From: Eggerthella lenta DSM 2243
GTDB taxonomy: Bacteria > Actinomycetota > Coriobacteriia > Coriobacteriales > Eggerthellaceae
NCBI RefSeq assembly: GCF_000024265.1
Contig: NC_013204.1
Coordinates: forward strand, 2,732,501 to 2,796,500
Direction: 5' to 3'
DNA length: 64,000 nucleotides
Numbering within the stretch: the first letter of the stretch is position 1; each line of letters opens with the position of its first letter. A program made the position numbers and the translations under genes. Below are positions 1 through 8,105 of the stretch, piece after piece. The notes below the pieces were generated by a model. The model was given only the letters and a program-made list of their open reading frames with translations, made no database searches and was not told the origin of the DNA.

Positions 1-888
1 ACCCTGTTCTACTTCCTGTCCGATTTCGGCAACGCGGACGCCGCGGGAAAGCGCATCGAGCGCCTGCTCGCCGAGCCCGAGCTTCCCGAGCCGCCCGCGG
101 AGGCGCCGGCCGCGCCACACGGGCACGGCATCGCGTTCGACGACGTGAGCTTCTCCTACGGCGGCGACGAACGCGCGCTGGAACACGTGAGCCTGACCAT
201 CCCCGAGGGAGGCCTCACGGCGCTCGTGGGACCCTCGGGTTCGGGCAAGTCGACGGTGGCGAAGCTGGCCGCGCGCTTTTGGGACCCGCAGGCGGGGACG
301 GTGACGCTCGGCGGGGCGGACCTCGCGCGCAGGGCCGCCGACGACGTGCTGGCCGGCACGAGCGTGGTGTTCCAGGACGTGTACCTGTTCCACGACACCG
401 TGGCCGAGAACATCCGCATGGGCCGCGCCGACGCCACCGACGAGGACGTGCGCGAGGCGGCGCGCCTGGCCGCCTGCCTCGATTTCATCGAGGCGCTGCC
501 CGACGGCTTCGACACCGTGGTGGGCGAAGGCGGCTGCACGCTGTCGGGCGGCGAGAAACAGCGCATCTCCATCGCCCGCGCGCTGCTGAAGGACGCGCCG
601 GTCGTGCTCCTGGACGAGGCCACCAGCTCGCTCGATCCCGCCAACGAGGTGGCCGTCCAGCAGGCGATCGCCGAGCTGGTGAAGCGCAAGACCGTGATGG
701 CCATCGCGCACCGCCTGCAATCCGTGCGCGATGCCGACAACATCGTGGTGCTCGACAGCGGCCGCGTGGAAAGCCAGGGAACCCACGACGAGCTGCTCGC
801 ACGCAGCCCCCTGTACGCCGCCCTCTGGGCGGAGCAGCAACGGGCCAACGGCTGGAAGATCAAGCCCGAGGCAAGCCCGCGACCCTAG
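1..888 (+). CDS. ABC transporter ATP-binding/permease protein, C-terminal part
   Basis: The reading frame is open from base 1, so the N-terminus lies outside the window; 295 residues are visible. They are the end of a membrane domain linker followed by a complete ABC nucleotide-binding domain. Walker A GPSGSGKST is at about 229-255, the signature LSGGEKQRIS near 541-570, Walker B VVLLDEATSSLD near 601-636, and the H-loop AHRL near 709. The layout, with a helical segment before the ATPase, fits an exporter-type half-transporter with fused membrane and ATPase domains. Substrate cannot be told; the iron uptake gene next door is convergent and is not evidence of a joint role. Confidence 0.9.
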   Translation, partial: TLFYFLSDFGNADAAGKRIERLLAEPELPEPPAEAPAAPHGHGIAFDDVSFSYGGDERALEHVSLTIPEGGLTALVGPSGSGKSTVAKLAARFWDPQAGTVTLGGADLARRAADDVLAGTSVVFQDVYLFHDTVAENIRMGRADATDEDVREAARLAACLDFIEALPDGFDTVVGEGGCTLSGGEKQRISIARALLKDAPVVLLDEATSSLDPANEVAVQQAIAELVKRKTVMAIAHRLQSVRDADNIVVLDSGRVESQGTHDELLARSPLYAALWAEQQRANGWKIKPEASPRP

Positions 889-915
889 GCCCCCGCCGCC
901 GCGCCGCGCGCGAAA

Positions 916-942
916 GGCTCCACCGGCGCCCCCGGTGGAGCC
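916..942. terminator. Bidirectional terminator-like hairpin
   Basis: Perfect 11-bp stem (GGCTCCACCGG and its complement) with a 5-base loop, lying between the convergent ends of the ABC transporter gene and feoAB. There is no strong T-run on either side, so termination strength is uncertain. Confidence 0.6.
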
Positions 943-950
943 GACCCGGC

Positions 951-3497
951 CTACCGCGCCCGCGCGTCGGCCTCCTCCTCGACCTCGACCGCGCCCGCTT
1001 GCGTGCAGCCGTCGCAACCGTCGCATGACGCGCCGCAGCCCAGCACGGCGCCCGGCGCGCGCCGCTTGCGCGCCAGGCGCCGCGCCGCGAGCACCGCCAG
1101 CACGGCGACGGCCGCGCCCAACGCGAGCGTCAGCACCCCCGCCGGGCCCTCCTCCAGCGACAATCCCACGCCGCGCACCGCGAACGCCGCAACCCACGCC
1201 ACGCCCAGCTGCCCGAACGCCATCCCGAGCGCCCATCGGCCGCCCAGCTCGCGCTTCACCGACGCGATGGCCGCGATGCAGGGCGTGTACAGCAGGCAGA
1301 ACACCAGCAGGCCGAGCGCCGCGAGCGGCGTGATGGCCGCCACGAGCGTGGCCGTGCTGCCGAACAGCACCGACAGCGTGGACACGACGCTCTCCTTCGC
1401 CATGACGCCCGTGACGAGCGCCGTCGAGATGCGCCAGTCGTCGAAGCCGAGCGGCGCGAACACCGGCGCGATCCAGCCGGCCACCACGGCCAGCATGCTG
1501 TCCTGCGAGTCCGCCACCACGTTCAGCCCGAAGTCGAACGTCTGCAAGAACCAGATGACGATCGTGGCCAGGAAGATGATGGTGAACGCGCGCTCGAGGA
1601 AGTCCTTCGCCTTCTCCCACAGCATCTGCGCCACGTTGCGCGCGCTGGGCATGCGGTAGTTCGGCAGCTCCATGACGAACGGCACCGCCTCGCCCGAGAA
1701 CATCGACGAGCGCATGAGCAGCGCCACGAGCACGCCCACCGCGATGCCGCCGAAGTACAGGCCCACCATCACCGCCGCCCCGTTCGCCGGGAAGAACGCC
1801 GCCGTGAAGAACGCGTAGATGGGCAGCTTGGCCGAGCAGCTCATGAACGGCGTCAGCAGGATGGTCATCTTGCGGTCGCGCTCGGACGGCAGCGTGCGGC
1901 TGGCCATGACCGCCGGCACCGTGCAGCCGAAGCCCACGAGCATGGGCACGATGCTGCGCCCCGACAGCCCGATGCGCCGCAGCAGCTTGTCCATGACGAA
2001 CGCCACGCGCGCCATGTAGCCGGAATCCTCCAGCAGCGACAGGAAGAAGAACAGCGTGACGATGGTAGGCAGGAAGCTCAGCACGCTGCCCACACCGTTG
2101 AACACGCCGTCGATGATGAGCGATTGCAGCACCTCGTTCACGTGCGCCGCCGCAAGCCCCGACGCCACCACGTCGGTGAGCGCCGTGATCCCGCCGTCGA
2201 GCAGCTCGGACAGCCACGCCCCCACCACGTTGAACGTGAGCCAGAACACGAGCGCCATGATGGCGACGAACGCGGGGATGGCCGTGAAGGGGCCGGTCAG
2301 CAGCTTGTCGATGCGCGTGCTGCGCGCGTGCTCGCGACTCTCGGTCGGCTTCACCACCGTTTGCTCGCACACGCGGCCGATGAAGCTGAACCGCATGTCG
2401 GCGATGGCCGCCGCGCGGTCGAGGCCGCGTTCGGCCTCCATCTGGCAGATGATGTGCTCGAGCGCGTCCTTCTCGTTCTGGTCGAGGTCGAGCCGATCGA
2501 GCACCAGCTGGTCGCCTTCGGCCAGCTTGCTCGCGGCGAACCGCGGCGGGATGCCCGCGCGCTCGGCATGGTCCTCGATGAGCGCCATGATGCTGTGCAG
2601 GCAGCGATGGACGGCCCCGTCGTGCTCGTCGGGCGCGCAGAAGTCCTGGCGCACGGGCGGCTCCTGGAACCGCGCCACATGCAGGGCGTGGTCCACCAGC
2701 TCGGCCGTGCCCTCGTTCTTGGACGCCGAGATGGGGATGACGGGGATGCCCAGCAGCTTCTCCATCTCGTTCACGTGGATGGTGCCGCCGTTGCCCTCCA
2801 CCTCGTCCATCATGTTGAGGGCCAGCACCATGGGCATGCCCAGCTCCATGAGCTGCATCGTCAGGTACAGGTTGCGCTCGACGTTCGTGGCGTCCACGAT
2901 GTTGACGATGCCGCGCGGGCGCTCGTCCAGCAGGAAACGGCGCGTGACCACCTCCTCGCTCGAGTACGGCGACATGGAGTAGATGCCCGGCAGGTCGGTG
3001 ACGAGCGCCTCGGGATGGCCCTTGATGCAGCCGTCCTTGCGATCCACCGTCACGCCGGGAAAGTTGCCCACGTGCTGGTTCGAGCCGGTCAGCTGGTTGA
3101 ACAGCGTGGTCTTGCCGCAGTTCTGGTTGCCCACGAGCGCGAAGGTGAGCGGCGTGCCCTCCGGCAGCGGGTTCTCGCCCGCCCGGTCGTGGAACTTGCC
3201 GCCCTCGCCCAGGCCCGGATGCGGGACGGGCTTGCCCGACGCGCGGCTCTCCCGCACGTCGGCGCCGTCGCGCACGTCGTCGATCTCGATGTTGCGCGCG
3301 TCGTCGCGCCGCAACGTCAGCTCGTAGCTGTGGATGCGCACCTCGATCGGGTCGCCCATGGGCGCATGCTTCACCATGGTCACGTCGACCAGCGGGATGA
3401 TGCCCATGTCCAGAAAATGCTGTCGAAGCGACCCCTCGCCGCCCACCGCGGCCACGGTTGCGGTTTTCCCGATAGGAAGATCGTTCAGAGTTGTCAA
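951..3497 (-). CDS. feoB: Ferrous iron transporter, FeoA-FeoB fusion
   Basis: An 848-residue membrane GTPase that imports Fe(II). Residues 1 to about 75 are a FeoA (SH3-like) domain, normally a separate protein. The FeoB G domain follows: G1 GNQNCGKT at 123-130, G3 DLPG at 168-171, G4 NMMD at 228-231. The helical regulatory domain and a polytopic membrane region with two gate repeats follow, including the Cys-containing FGCTVPAVMASRTL. The C-terminus carries a cysteine cluster, CGASCDGCDGC, then an acidic tail. Start is TTG at 3497, chosen for the GAGGAGA ribosome binding site eight bases upstream. A promoter with iron boxes lies about 400 bp upstream (3902-3947), so iron-dependent repression is likely. 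Confidence 0.95.
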   Translation of the reverse strand: MTTLNDLPIGKTATVAAVGGEGSLRQHFLDMGIIPLVDVTMVKHAPMGDPIEVRIHSYELTLRRDDARNIEIDDVRDGADVRESRASGKPVPHPGLGEGGKFHDRAGENPLPEGTPLTFALVGNQNCGKTTLFNQLTGSNQHVGNFPGVTVDRKDGCIKGHPEALVTDLPGIYSMSPYSSEEVVTRRFLLDERPRGIVNIVDATNVERNLYLTMQLMELGMPMVLALNMMDEVEGNGGTIHVNEMEKLLGIPVIPISASKNEGTAELVDHALHVARFQEPPVRQDFCAPDEHDGAVHRCLHSIMALIEDHAERAGIPPRFAASKLAEGDQLVLDRLDLDQNEKDALEHIICQMEAERGLDRAAAIADMRFSFIGRVCEQTVVKPTESREHARSTRIDKLLTGPFTAIPAFVAIMALVFWLTFNVVGAWLSELLDGGITALTDVVASGLAAAHVNEVLQSLIIDGVFNGVGSVLSFLPTIVTLFFFLSLLEDSGYMARVAFVMDKLLRRIGLSGRSIVPMLVGFGCTVPAVMASRTLPSERDRKMTILLTPFMSCSAKLPIYAFFTAAFFPANGAAVMVGLYFGGIAVGVLVALLMRSSMFSGEAVPFVMELPNYRMPSARNVAQMLWEKAKDFLERAFTIIFLATIVIWFLQTFDFGLNVVADSQDSMLAVVAGWIAPVFAPLGFDDWRISTALVTGVMAKESVVSTLSVLFGSTATLVAAITPLAALGLLVFCLLYTPCIAAIASVKRELGGRWALGMAFGQLGVAWVAAFAVRGVGLSLEEGPAGVLTLALGAAVAVLAVLAARRLARKRRAPGAVLGCGASCDGCDGCTQAGAVEVEEEADARAR

Positions 3498-3679
3498 CGC
3501 GTGTCTCCTCGCGTCGGCGGGACGACCCCCTCGTCCTGCCGGCTTGCTCGTCTTTTGTCCGCACCCATGGTACCGCGAAACCCCGCGCGAAGCACGGGAA
3601 AGTTGCCCATGGCGAACGCGGGCGCGCGCCGGCCGCGGCGCAACGCGAGACGCCCGCGTCGTGCGCAGGCGCAGCCGAA

Positions 3680-3695
3680 TGTTTCACGTGAAACA
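3680..3695. other. parS: parS centromere-like site
   Basis: The 16-mer TGTTTCACGTGAAACA is the textbook ParB-binding parS consensus and sits at the centre of a perfect 24-bp palindrome (3676-3699). parS sites nucleate ParB spreading for chromosome segregation and usually cluster near the replication origin. No parA, parB, dnaA or rnpA lies in this window. It lies in the leader between the candidate feoAB promoter and the feoAB start. Confidence 0.9.
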
Positions 3696-3730
3696 TTCGT
3701 TCGTATGAGGGGTGCGGGACAAAAGGAAAA

Positions 3731-3757
3731 GCGGAGGGAAAGGGGGGTTCCCTCCGC
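3731..3757 (-). terminator. Terminator/attenuator hairpin in the feoAB leader
   Basis: Perfect 10-bp stem (3731-3740 with 3748-3757) and 7-base loop. On the minus strand it is followed by TTTTCCTTTT (3730-3721), as in an intrinsic terminator. It lies downstream of the minus promoter at 3902-3930 and upstream of the feoAB start, so it either ends a small RNA or attenuates feoAB. Confidence 0.65.
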
Positions 3758-3895
3758 TTGCAAGCGCGACGGATAGCCAGACGAGAGGAGCTTCCGCCGC
3801 CGGGTCAGCAGACTGTTTCGAAGGCTTCGCGAGAATCGAACCGCTGTGGCATCGCCACCCGAGTTTCAGTTCCTTCGATCGCTTCGCTTTCGATG
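3758..3895 (-). ncRNA. Structured leader or small RNA upstream of feoAB, class unknown
   Basis: This segment lies between the inferred start of transcription (about 3895) and the terminator hairpin at 3757. On the minus strand it can form a closing helix CGAAGG/CCTTCG around a GTGGC-GAT-GCCAC hairpin and a GC-rich stem, with CGGGT and ACCCG segments able to pair at distance. It contains GGTTCGATTC, which resembles a tRNA T-loop, but the flanking bases do not form a T-stem. I do not recognise a known riboswitch class in it. It may be an attenuator leader of feoAB or a separate small RNA. Confidence 0.35.
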
Positions 3896-3901
3896 AAAGT
3901 T

Positions 3902-3930
3902 ATATTAGGCTAACAACTCATCGTGCGCAA
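3902..3930 (-). promoter_or_regulatory. Promoter, probably of feoAB
   Basis: On the minus strand TTGCGC (3925-3930), a 17-bp spacer and TAATAT (3902-3907) form a good sigma70-type promoter. No other clear promoter was seen between it and feoAB, which starts about 400 bp downstream. Confidence 0.6.
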
Positions 3931-3947
3931 TATAAGTTAACCTAGGC
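3905..3947. promoter_or_regulatory. Two DtxR/IdeR-like iron boxes
   Basis: TTAGGCTAAC at 3905-3914 equals the central ten bases of the actinobacterial DtxR/IdeR box and overlaps the -10 element. AGTTAACCTAGGC at 3935-3947 is a weaker match just upstream of the -35. Position over the promoter of an Fe(II) transporter fits repression by an iron-loaded DtxR-family protein. That regulator gene is not in the window. Confidence 0.6.
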
Positions 3948-3995
3948 ATACAATTTCTTCACAATCGCCGGGAAGGGGCCCTCCCCCTACGACAA

Positions 3996-4023
3996 GGGCC
4001 CGCGTCCTTGCGGACGCGGGCCC
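3996..4023 (-). terminator. Terminator hairpin after the VOC gene
   Basis: Perfect 12-bp GC-rich stem with loop TTGC, about 80 bp downstream of the stop codon at 4103. Only a weak T-rich stretch follows on the minus strand. Confidence 0.6.
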
Positions 4024-4102
4024 CCGGTCGCACCGGCGCCGTCGAACACGGCGGAGCCGGCGCGACGTGCGGCGTGCGGCGCAGCCGCGCGCGTGCGAGC
4101 GC

Positions 4103-4477
4103 CTACTCGGACCAGTCGTGGATGACGGCCTCGATGTTGTTGCCCTCGGGATCGTACACGAACGCGGCGTAGTAACCCGGATGGTAGTCGCGCGGGCCGG
4201 GTGCGCCGTTGTCCGTGCCGCCGGCGGCCAGCGCCGCCTCGTAGAACGCGGCCACCGCGGCGGCATCGGCCGCGCGCAGCGCGAGGTGCGTCGGGACGGC
4301 CTCGGCGCCCTCGGGCAGCGGGGCCACCCACACGTCGCCGGGCTCGCCCTCCACCAGCAGCTGCATGCCGCCGGGGTATTCGATGCCCTTCACGTACCCC
4401 AGCGGGGCAAGCGCGGCCTCGTAGAACGCCTTGGCCTGCTCGACGTCCTTCACCTTGATGCTCACATGGTCGATCAT
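4103..4477 (-). CDS. VOC (glyoxalase/bleomycin-resistance fold) family protein
   Basis: A 124-residue single-domain protein of the vicinal oxygen chelate superfamily. The opening MIDHVSIKVKDVEQAKAFYEAAL and the closing FVYDPEGNNIEAVIHD are the typical start and end of the paired beta-alpha-beta-beta-beta units. His4 and the late Glu (NNIEAV) are the usual metal-ligand positions. Members range from glyoxalase I to dioxygenases and resistance proteins, so substrate cannot be assigned. Start has an AAAGGAG site nine bases upstream. It ends before the hairpin at 3996-4023 and appears monocistronic. Confidence 0.85.
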   Translation of the reverse strand: MIDHVSIKVKDVEQAKAFYEAALAPLGYVKGIEYPGGMQLLVEGEPGDVWVAPLPEGAEAVPTHLALRAADAAAVAAFYEAALAAGGTDNGAPGPRDYHPGYYAAFVYDPEGNNIEAVIHDWSE

Positions 4478-4492
4478 TGCGTGCTCCTTTCG

Positions 4493-5899
4493 TCAGCCGT
4501 TCTGCGTGCTCAACTCTTCGAGATTACCTTCCAACGGCAGCGGGCCGTCCATCTCCTCGTCTTCCGCGTCGCTCGCGCCGGCCACGTCCTCGTGCCCGGG
4601 GAGGATCATGTTCAACACGATGCCCACGATCGATCCCACGGCCAGGCCCGACAGCGAGATGGTGATCTCGCCCACCGGCACCACGATGGCGCCGGCCGTG
4701 CTGTACGCGATGCCCAGCGACAGCACGAGGATGAGCGCCGTGATCAGCACGTTGCGGCTCTTCATGAAGTCGACGTGGTTCTCCACGAGGTTGCGGATGC
4801 CCACCGCCGAGATCATGCCGTACAGCACGAGCGACACGCCGCCGATGACGCAGGCCGGCATGGCCGCGATGACGGCAGCGAACTTCGGGCAGAACGAGAA
4901 CGCGATGGCGAACAGCGCCGCCAGGCGGATGACGCGCGGGTCGAACACCTTCGTCAGCGCCAGCACGCCCGTGTTCTCGCCGTACGTCGTGTTCGCCGGC
5001 GCGCCGAACAGCGACGCGAGGATGGTGGCCAGGCCATCGCCCAGCAGCGTGCGATGCAGGCCGGGCTCGGCGATGTAGTTGCGGTTGCAGGTGGAGCTGA
5101 TGGCCGACACGTCGCCGATGTGCTCGATCATCGTGGCGAACGCCAGCGGCATGATGGTGATGATGGCCGTGATGGCCAGACCCGCGTCGAACTGCGCACC
5201 GAAGATGGAGAACACCGTATCGTTCCAGGTGAACGGCATGCCGATCCACGCCGCCTCAGCAACGCCCGTGAAGTCCACGACGCCCGCGGCGGACGCCACG
5301 ACGTACGACCCCACCACGCCCAACAGGATGGGGATGATCTTGATCATGCCCTTGCCCCAGATGTTCGCGATGACGATGATGGCGATGGCCACGAGCGCGA
5401 TGGGCCAGTTCGTCGACGCGTTCGTGATGGCCGAGCTGGCCAGGATGAGGCCGATGGAGATCACGATGGGGCCGGTGACCACGGGCGGGAAGAAGCGCAT
5501 GACGCGCGTGGGCCCGAACACCTTGAACAGCGCCGACAGCACGAGGTACAGCAGACCCGCGCACGCCACGCCCAGGCAGGCGTACGGCAGCAGGTCGGCC
5601 TCGCCGTTCGGCGCGATGGCCGCGTAGCCCGCGATGAACGCGAACGACGAGCCGAGGAACGCGGGCACCTTGCCCTTCGAGATGAAGTGGAACAGCAGCG
5701 TGCCCACGCCCGCGAACAGCAGCGTCGCGGAAACGGACAGGCCGGTCAGCGTCGGCACCAGGATGGTGGCGCCGAACATGGCGAACATGTGCTGCAGCCC
5801 GAACACCGCCATCTTCGGCTTGCCGAGCTTCCGTGCGTCGTAGATTGCCTCGGGACTGTCTTGAGCCCCCATCGTCGGCGTCGCTTTGCCCTCGCTCAC
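4493..5899 (-). CDS. NCS2-family uracil/xanthine permease
   Basis: About 468 residues, of the length and hydrophobic pattern of nucleobase:cation symporters (UraA/PyrP and xanthine permeases). The segment KMAVFGLQHMFAMFGATILVPTLTG is the family N-terminus, and the conserved acidic residues of helices 8 and 10 fall in the AFATMIEHIGD and NTTYGENTGVLALT regions. About 12-14 membrane segments are visible, with an acidic tail (DAEDEEMDGPLP). The reading frame stays open to 6145, but I chose GTG at 5899 because AAGGGG lies just upstream and residues before it look non-coding; ATG at 5872 is the alternative. A uracil preference is likely but not proven. Confidence 0.88.
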   Translation of the reverse strand: MSEGKATPTMGAQDSPEAIYDARKLGKPKMAVFGLQHMFAMFGATILVPTLTGLSVSATLLFAGVGTLLFHFISKGKVPAFLGSSFAFIAGYAAIAPNGEADLLPYACLGVACAGLLYLVLSALFKVFGPTRVMRFFPPVVTGPIVISIGLILASSAITNASTNWPIALVAIAIIVIANIWGKGMIKIIPILLGVVGSYVVASAAGVVDFTGVAEAAWIGMPFTWNDTVFSIFGAQFDAGLAITAIITIMPLAFATMIEHIGDVSAISSTCNRNYIAEPGLHRTLLGDGLATILASLFGAPANTTYGENTGVLALTKVFDPRVIRLAALFAIAFSFCPKFAAVIAAMPACVIGGVSLVLYGMISAVGIRNLVENHVDFMKSRNVLITALILVLSLGIAYSTAGAIVVPVGEITISLSGLAVGSIVGIVLNMILPGHEDVAGASDAEDEEMDGPLPLEGNLEELSTQNG

Positions 5900-6002
5900 G
5901 TGGTACCCCTTGTCTGTCGAGCCTTCGCCTACCGGCCGCCCGACCCAGGAGCACCCGGGCTGACCAGTAGTATTTTGCCACAACATGGGGCGCCGTGCAG
6001 CA

Positions 6003-8003
6003 TCAATGCCGACGGGGCGCCTTACTTTTTCCGCGACGGCCGTCGGAAGCGCCAGCGCCCGAGCGCCCGCCCTGGGGCTTCGTCGGGGACGAGGGCCGGG
6101 GCTTCGCACCAGCTTGGGGCTTCGCACCGGTTTTCGGCTTCGCACCGGCCCGGGGCTTCGCGCCAGCCTCGCCCTTGCCCTTGTCCCTGCCGCCGCCCTG
6201 CCCCTGGGGTCGCAGCAGGCACGTCGGCCCGAACCCCACCAGGTCCATGCGTCCGGCGCGGCGCAGCGCCTCCAGCACGAGCTCGCGGTTCTTCGGATCG
6301 CGGTACTGGATGAGCGCGCGCTGCAGCGCCTTCTCGTGCGGGCTCTTCGGCACGTACACCGGCTGCATGGTGCGCGGGTCCACGCCGGTGAAGTACATGG
6401 CCGTGGACATCGTGGAGGGCGTGGGATAGAAGTCCTGCACCTGCTCGGGCATGTAGCCGAGGTCGCGGCAGTACTCCGCCAGCTCGATGGCCTCGTCGAG
6501 CGTGGAGCCGGGATGCGACGACATGAGGTACGGCACGAGGTACTGCTTCTTGTCCAGCTGCTCGTTGACGCGCGTGAAGCGCTCGGAGAAGCGCTGGTAC
6601 ACGAGGTTGCGCGGCTTGCCCATCACCGACAGCACCGCGTCCGACACGTGCTCGGGCGCCACCCGCAGCTGGCCGCTCACGTGGTAGGCGCACAGCTCGC
6701 GGAGGAACGCGTCGCCGTGCTCCTCGTCGGCCAGCGCGAAGTCGAACCGGATGCCCGAGCGCACGAACACCTTCTTCACGCCCGGCAGCTTGCGCAGGCG
6801 GCGCAGCAGGCCCAGGTAGTCGCCGTGGTCGGCGTTCAGCTGCTTGCAGGGCTCGGGATACAGGCAGCGTTTGTTCGGACACGCGCCCGCTTTCAGCTGC
6901 TTGGCGCACGCCGGGGCGCGGAAGTTCGCCGTCGGGCCGCCCACATCGTGGATGTAGCCCTTGAAGTCCGGCTCCTCGATGATGGCCTGAGCCTCCTCCA
7001 CGAGCGAGTCGTGGCTGCGCACCTGCACGATGCGCCCCTGGTGGAACGTGAGCGCGCAGAACGAGCACTCGCCGAAGCAGCCGCGGTTGCTGGTCAGGCT
7101 GAACTTCACCTCGCTGATGGCCGGCACGCCCCCGGCCTGCTCGTACATCGGGTGGTACGTGCGCGCGTACGGCAGCCGGTACACGGCGTCCATCTCGCTT
7201 TCCGTGAGCGGCGCGGCCGGCGGGTTCTGCACGACGAACTCGTGGTCGGAATAGGGTTCCACGAGGCGCTTGCCGGTGAACGGGTCGCTGTTTCGGTACT
7301 GCACGGCGAAGCTGCGCGCGTAGTCCAGCTTGTCGGCCTGCAGGGCGGGAAACGACGGCAGCGTCTCGGCGTCGTACACATGCTCGAGCGAGGAGGCGCG
7401 GAACACCGTGCCGTCGATGAACGTGAGGTCCTCGATGGCGAGGCCCGCGTTCAGCGCGTCGGCGATCTCGATGACGGAGTGCTCGCCCATGCCGTACGAC
7501 ACGAGGTCGGCGCCGGAGTCCAGCAGGATGGAGCGCTTGAGCTTGTCCGACCAGTAGTCGTAGTGCGCGAGCCGCCGCAAGCTGGCCTCGATGCCGCCGA
7601 GGATGAGAGGGGTCTTCTTGTACGTGCGCCTGATCAGGTTGCCGTACACCACGGCCGCGTGGTTCGGGCGCTTGCCCGCCTCGCCGCCCGGAGAGTACGC
7701 ATCGCTGCGGCGGCGCTTCTTCGCCACCGTGTAATGGTTCACCATCGAGTCCATGTTGCCGCTCGACACGAAGAACCCCAGCCGCGGCTCGCCGAACACG
7801 GCGATGCTTTGGGGGTCGTTCCAATCGGGCTGGGCGATGACGCCCACCTTGTAGCCGTTCGCCTCCAGCAGCCGGGTGATGATGGCCATGCCGAACGAGG
7901 GATGGTCGACGTACGCGTCTCCCGACACGAACGCAAAATCGACCCGATCCCAGCCGCGCTCCAGCATCTCCTCGCGCGTCACCGGCAGAAACGCCGTTTC
8001 CAT
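6003..8003 (-). CDS. YgiQ-family radical SAM protein
   Basis: About 666 residues, matching UPF0313/YgiQ: an N-terminal B12-binding-like domain (FLPVTREEMLERGWDRVDFA, then GDAYVDHPSFG), a radical SAM core with CFGECSFC (CxxxCxxC) for the 4Fe-4S cluster, and the family-specific DFYPTPSTMSTAMYFTG and later segments. The biochemical role of YgiQ is not established. The start at 8003 has GGAGG seven bases upstream; the earlier ATG at 8018 has no ribosome binding site. The last 60 or so residues are a basic, low-complexity tail with four GAKPxx repeats, not part of the usual family core. Confidence 0.9.
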   Translation of the reverse strand: METAFLPVTREEMLERGWDRVDFAFVSGDAYVDHPSFGMAIITRLLEANGYKVGVIAQPDWNDPQSIAVFGEPRLGFFVSSGNMDSMVNHYTVAKKRRRSDAYSPGGEAGKRPNHAAVVYGNLIRRTYKKTPLILGGIEASLRRLAHYDYWSDKLKRSILLDSGADLVSYGMGEHSVIEIADALNAGLAIEDLTFIDGTVFRASSLEHVYDAETLPSFPALQADKLDYARSFAVQYRNSDPFTGKRLVEPYSDHEFVVQNPPAAPLTESEMDAVYRLPYARTYHPMYEQAGGVPAISEVKFSLTSNRGCFGECSFCALTFHQGRIVQVRSHDSLVEEAQAIIEEPDFKGYIHDVGGPTANFRAPACAKQLKAGACPNKRCLYPEPCKQLNADHGDYLGLLRRLRKLPGVKKVFVRSGIRFDFALADEEHGDAFLRELCAYHVSGQLRVAPEHVSDAVLSVMGKPRNLVYQRFSERFTRVNEQLDKKQYLVPYLMSSHPGSTLDEAIELAEYCRDLGYMPEQVQDFYPTPSTMSTAMYFTGVDPRTMQPVYVPKSPHEKALQRALIQYRDPKNRELVLEALRRAGRMDLVGFGPTCLLRPQGQGGGRDKGKGEAGAKPRAGAKPKTGAKPQAGAKPRPSSPTKPQGGRSGAGASDGRRGKSKAPRRH
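6094..6165. repeat. 18-bp tandem repeat coding GAKPxx
   Basis: Four consecutive 18-bp units inside the 3' end of the YgiQ-like gene encode GAKPRA, GAKPKT, GAKPQA and GAKPRP. The result is a flexible, Lys/Pro-rich tail. Copy number may vary between strains. Confidence 0.8.
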
Positions 8004-8052
8004 GGCCCATCCTCCCATCTTGTTTGCGCTTCGAGTCTACCCTATACGCAAA

Positions 8053-8083
8053 GAACCACCGAGGCACAATGCCCCGGTGGTTC
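8053..8083 (-). terminator. Intrinsic terminator after the DUF4013 gene
   Basis: Nine-bp arms GAACCACCG/CGGTGGTTC, extended by a few inner pairs, with TTT following on the minus strand. It lies between the stop at 8106 and the YgiQ-like gene. Confidence 0.65.
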
Positions 8084-8105
8084 AAAATCGCACAACAACG
8101 AAAGG

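Noticed and set aside
3820-3895. tRNA-like GGTTCGATTC on the minus strand
   Set aside because: The bases around the T-loop do not form a 5-bp stem, and no acceptor or anticodon arms of the right spacing are seen.
4067-6313. Long plus-strand open frame antisense to VOC and uracil permease genes
   Set aside because: It is rich in His/Arg/Gln/Asp as expected for an antisense frame in high-GC DNA, and the minus-strand genes match known families.
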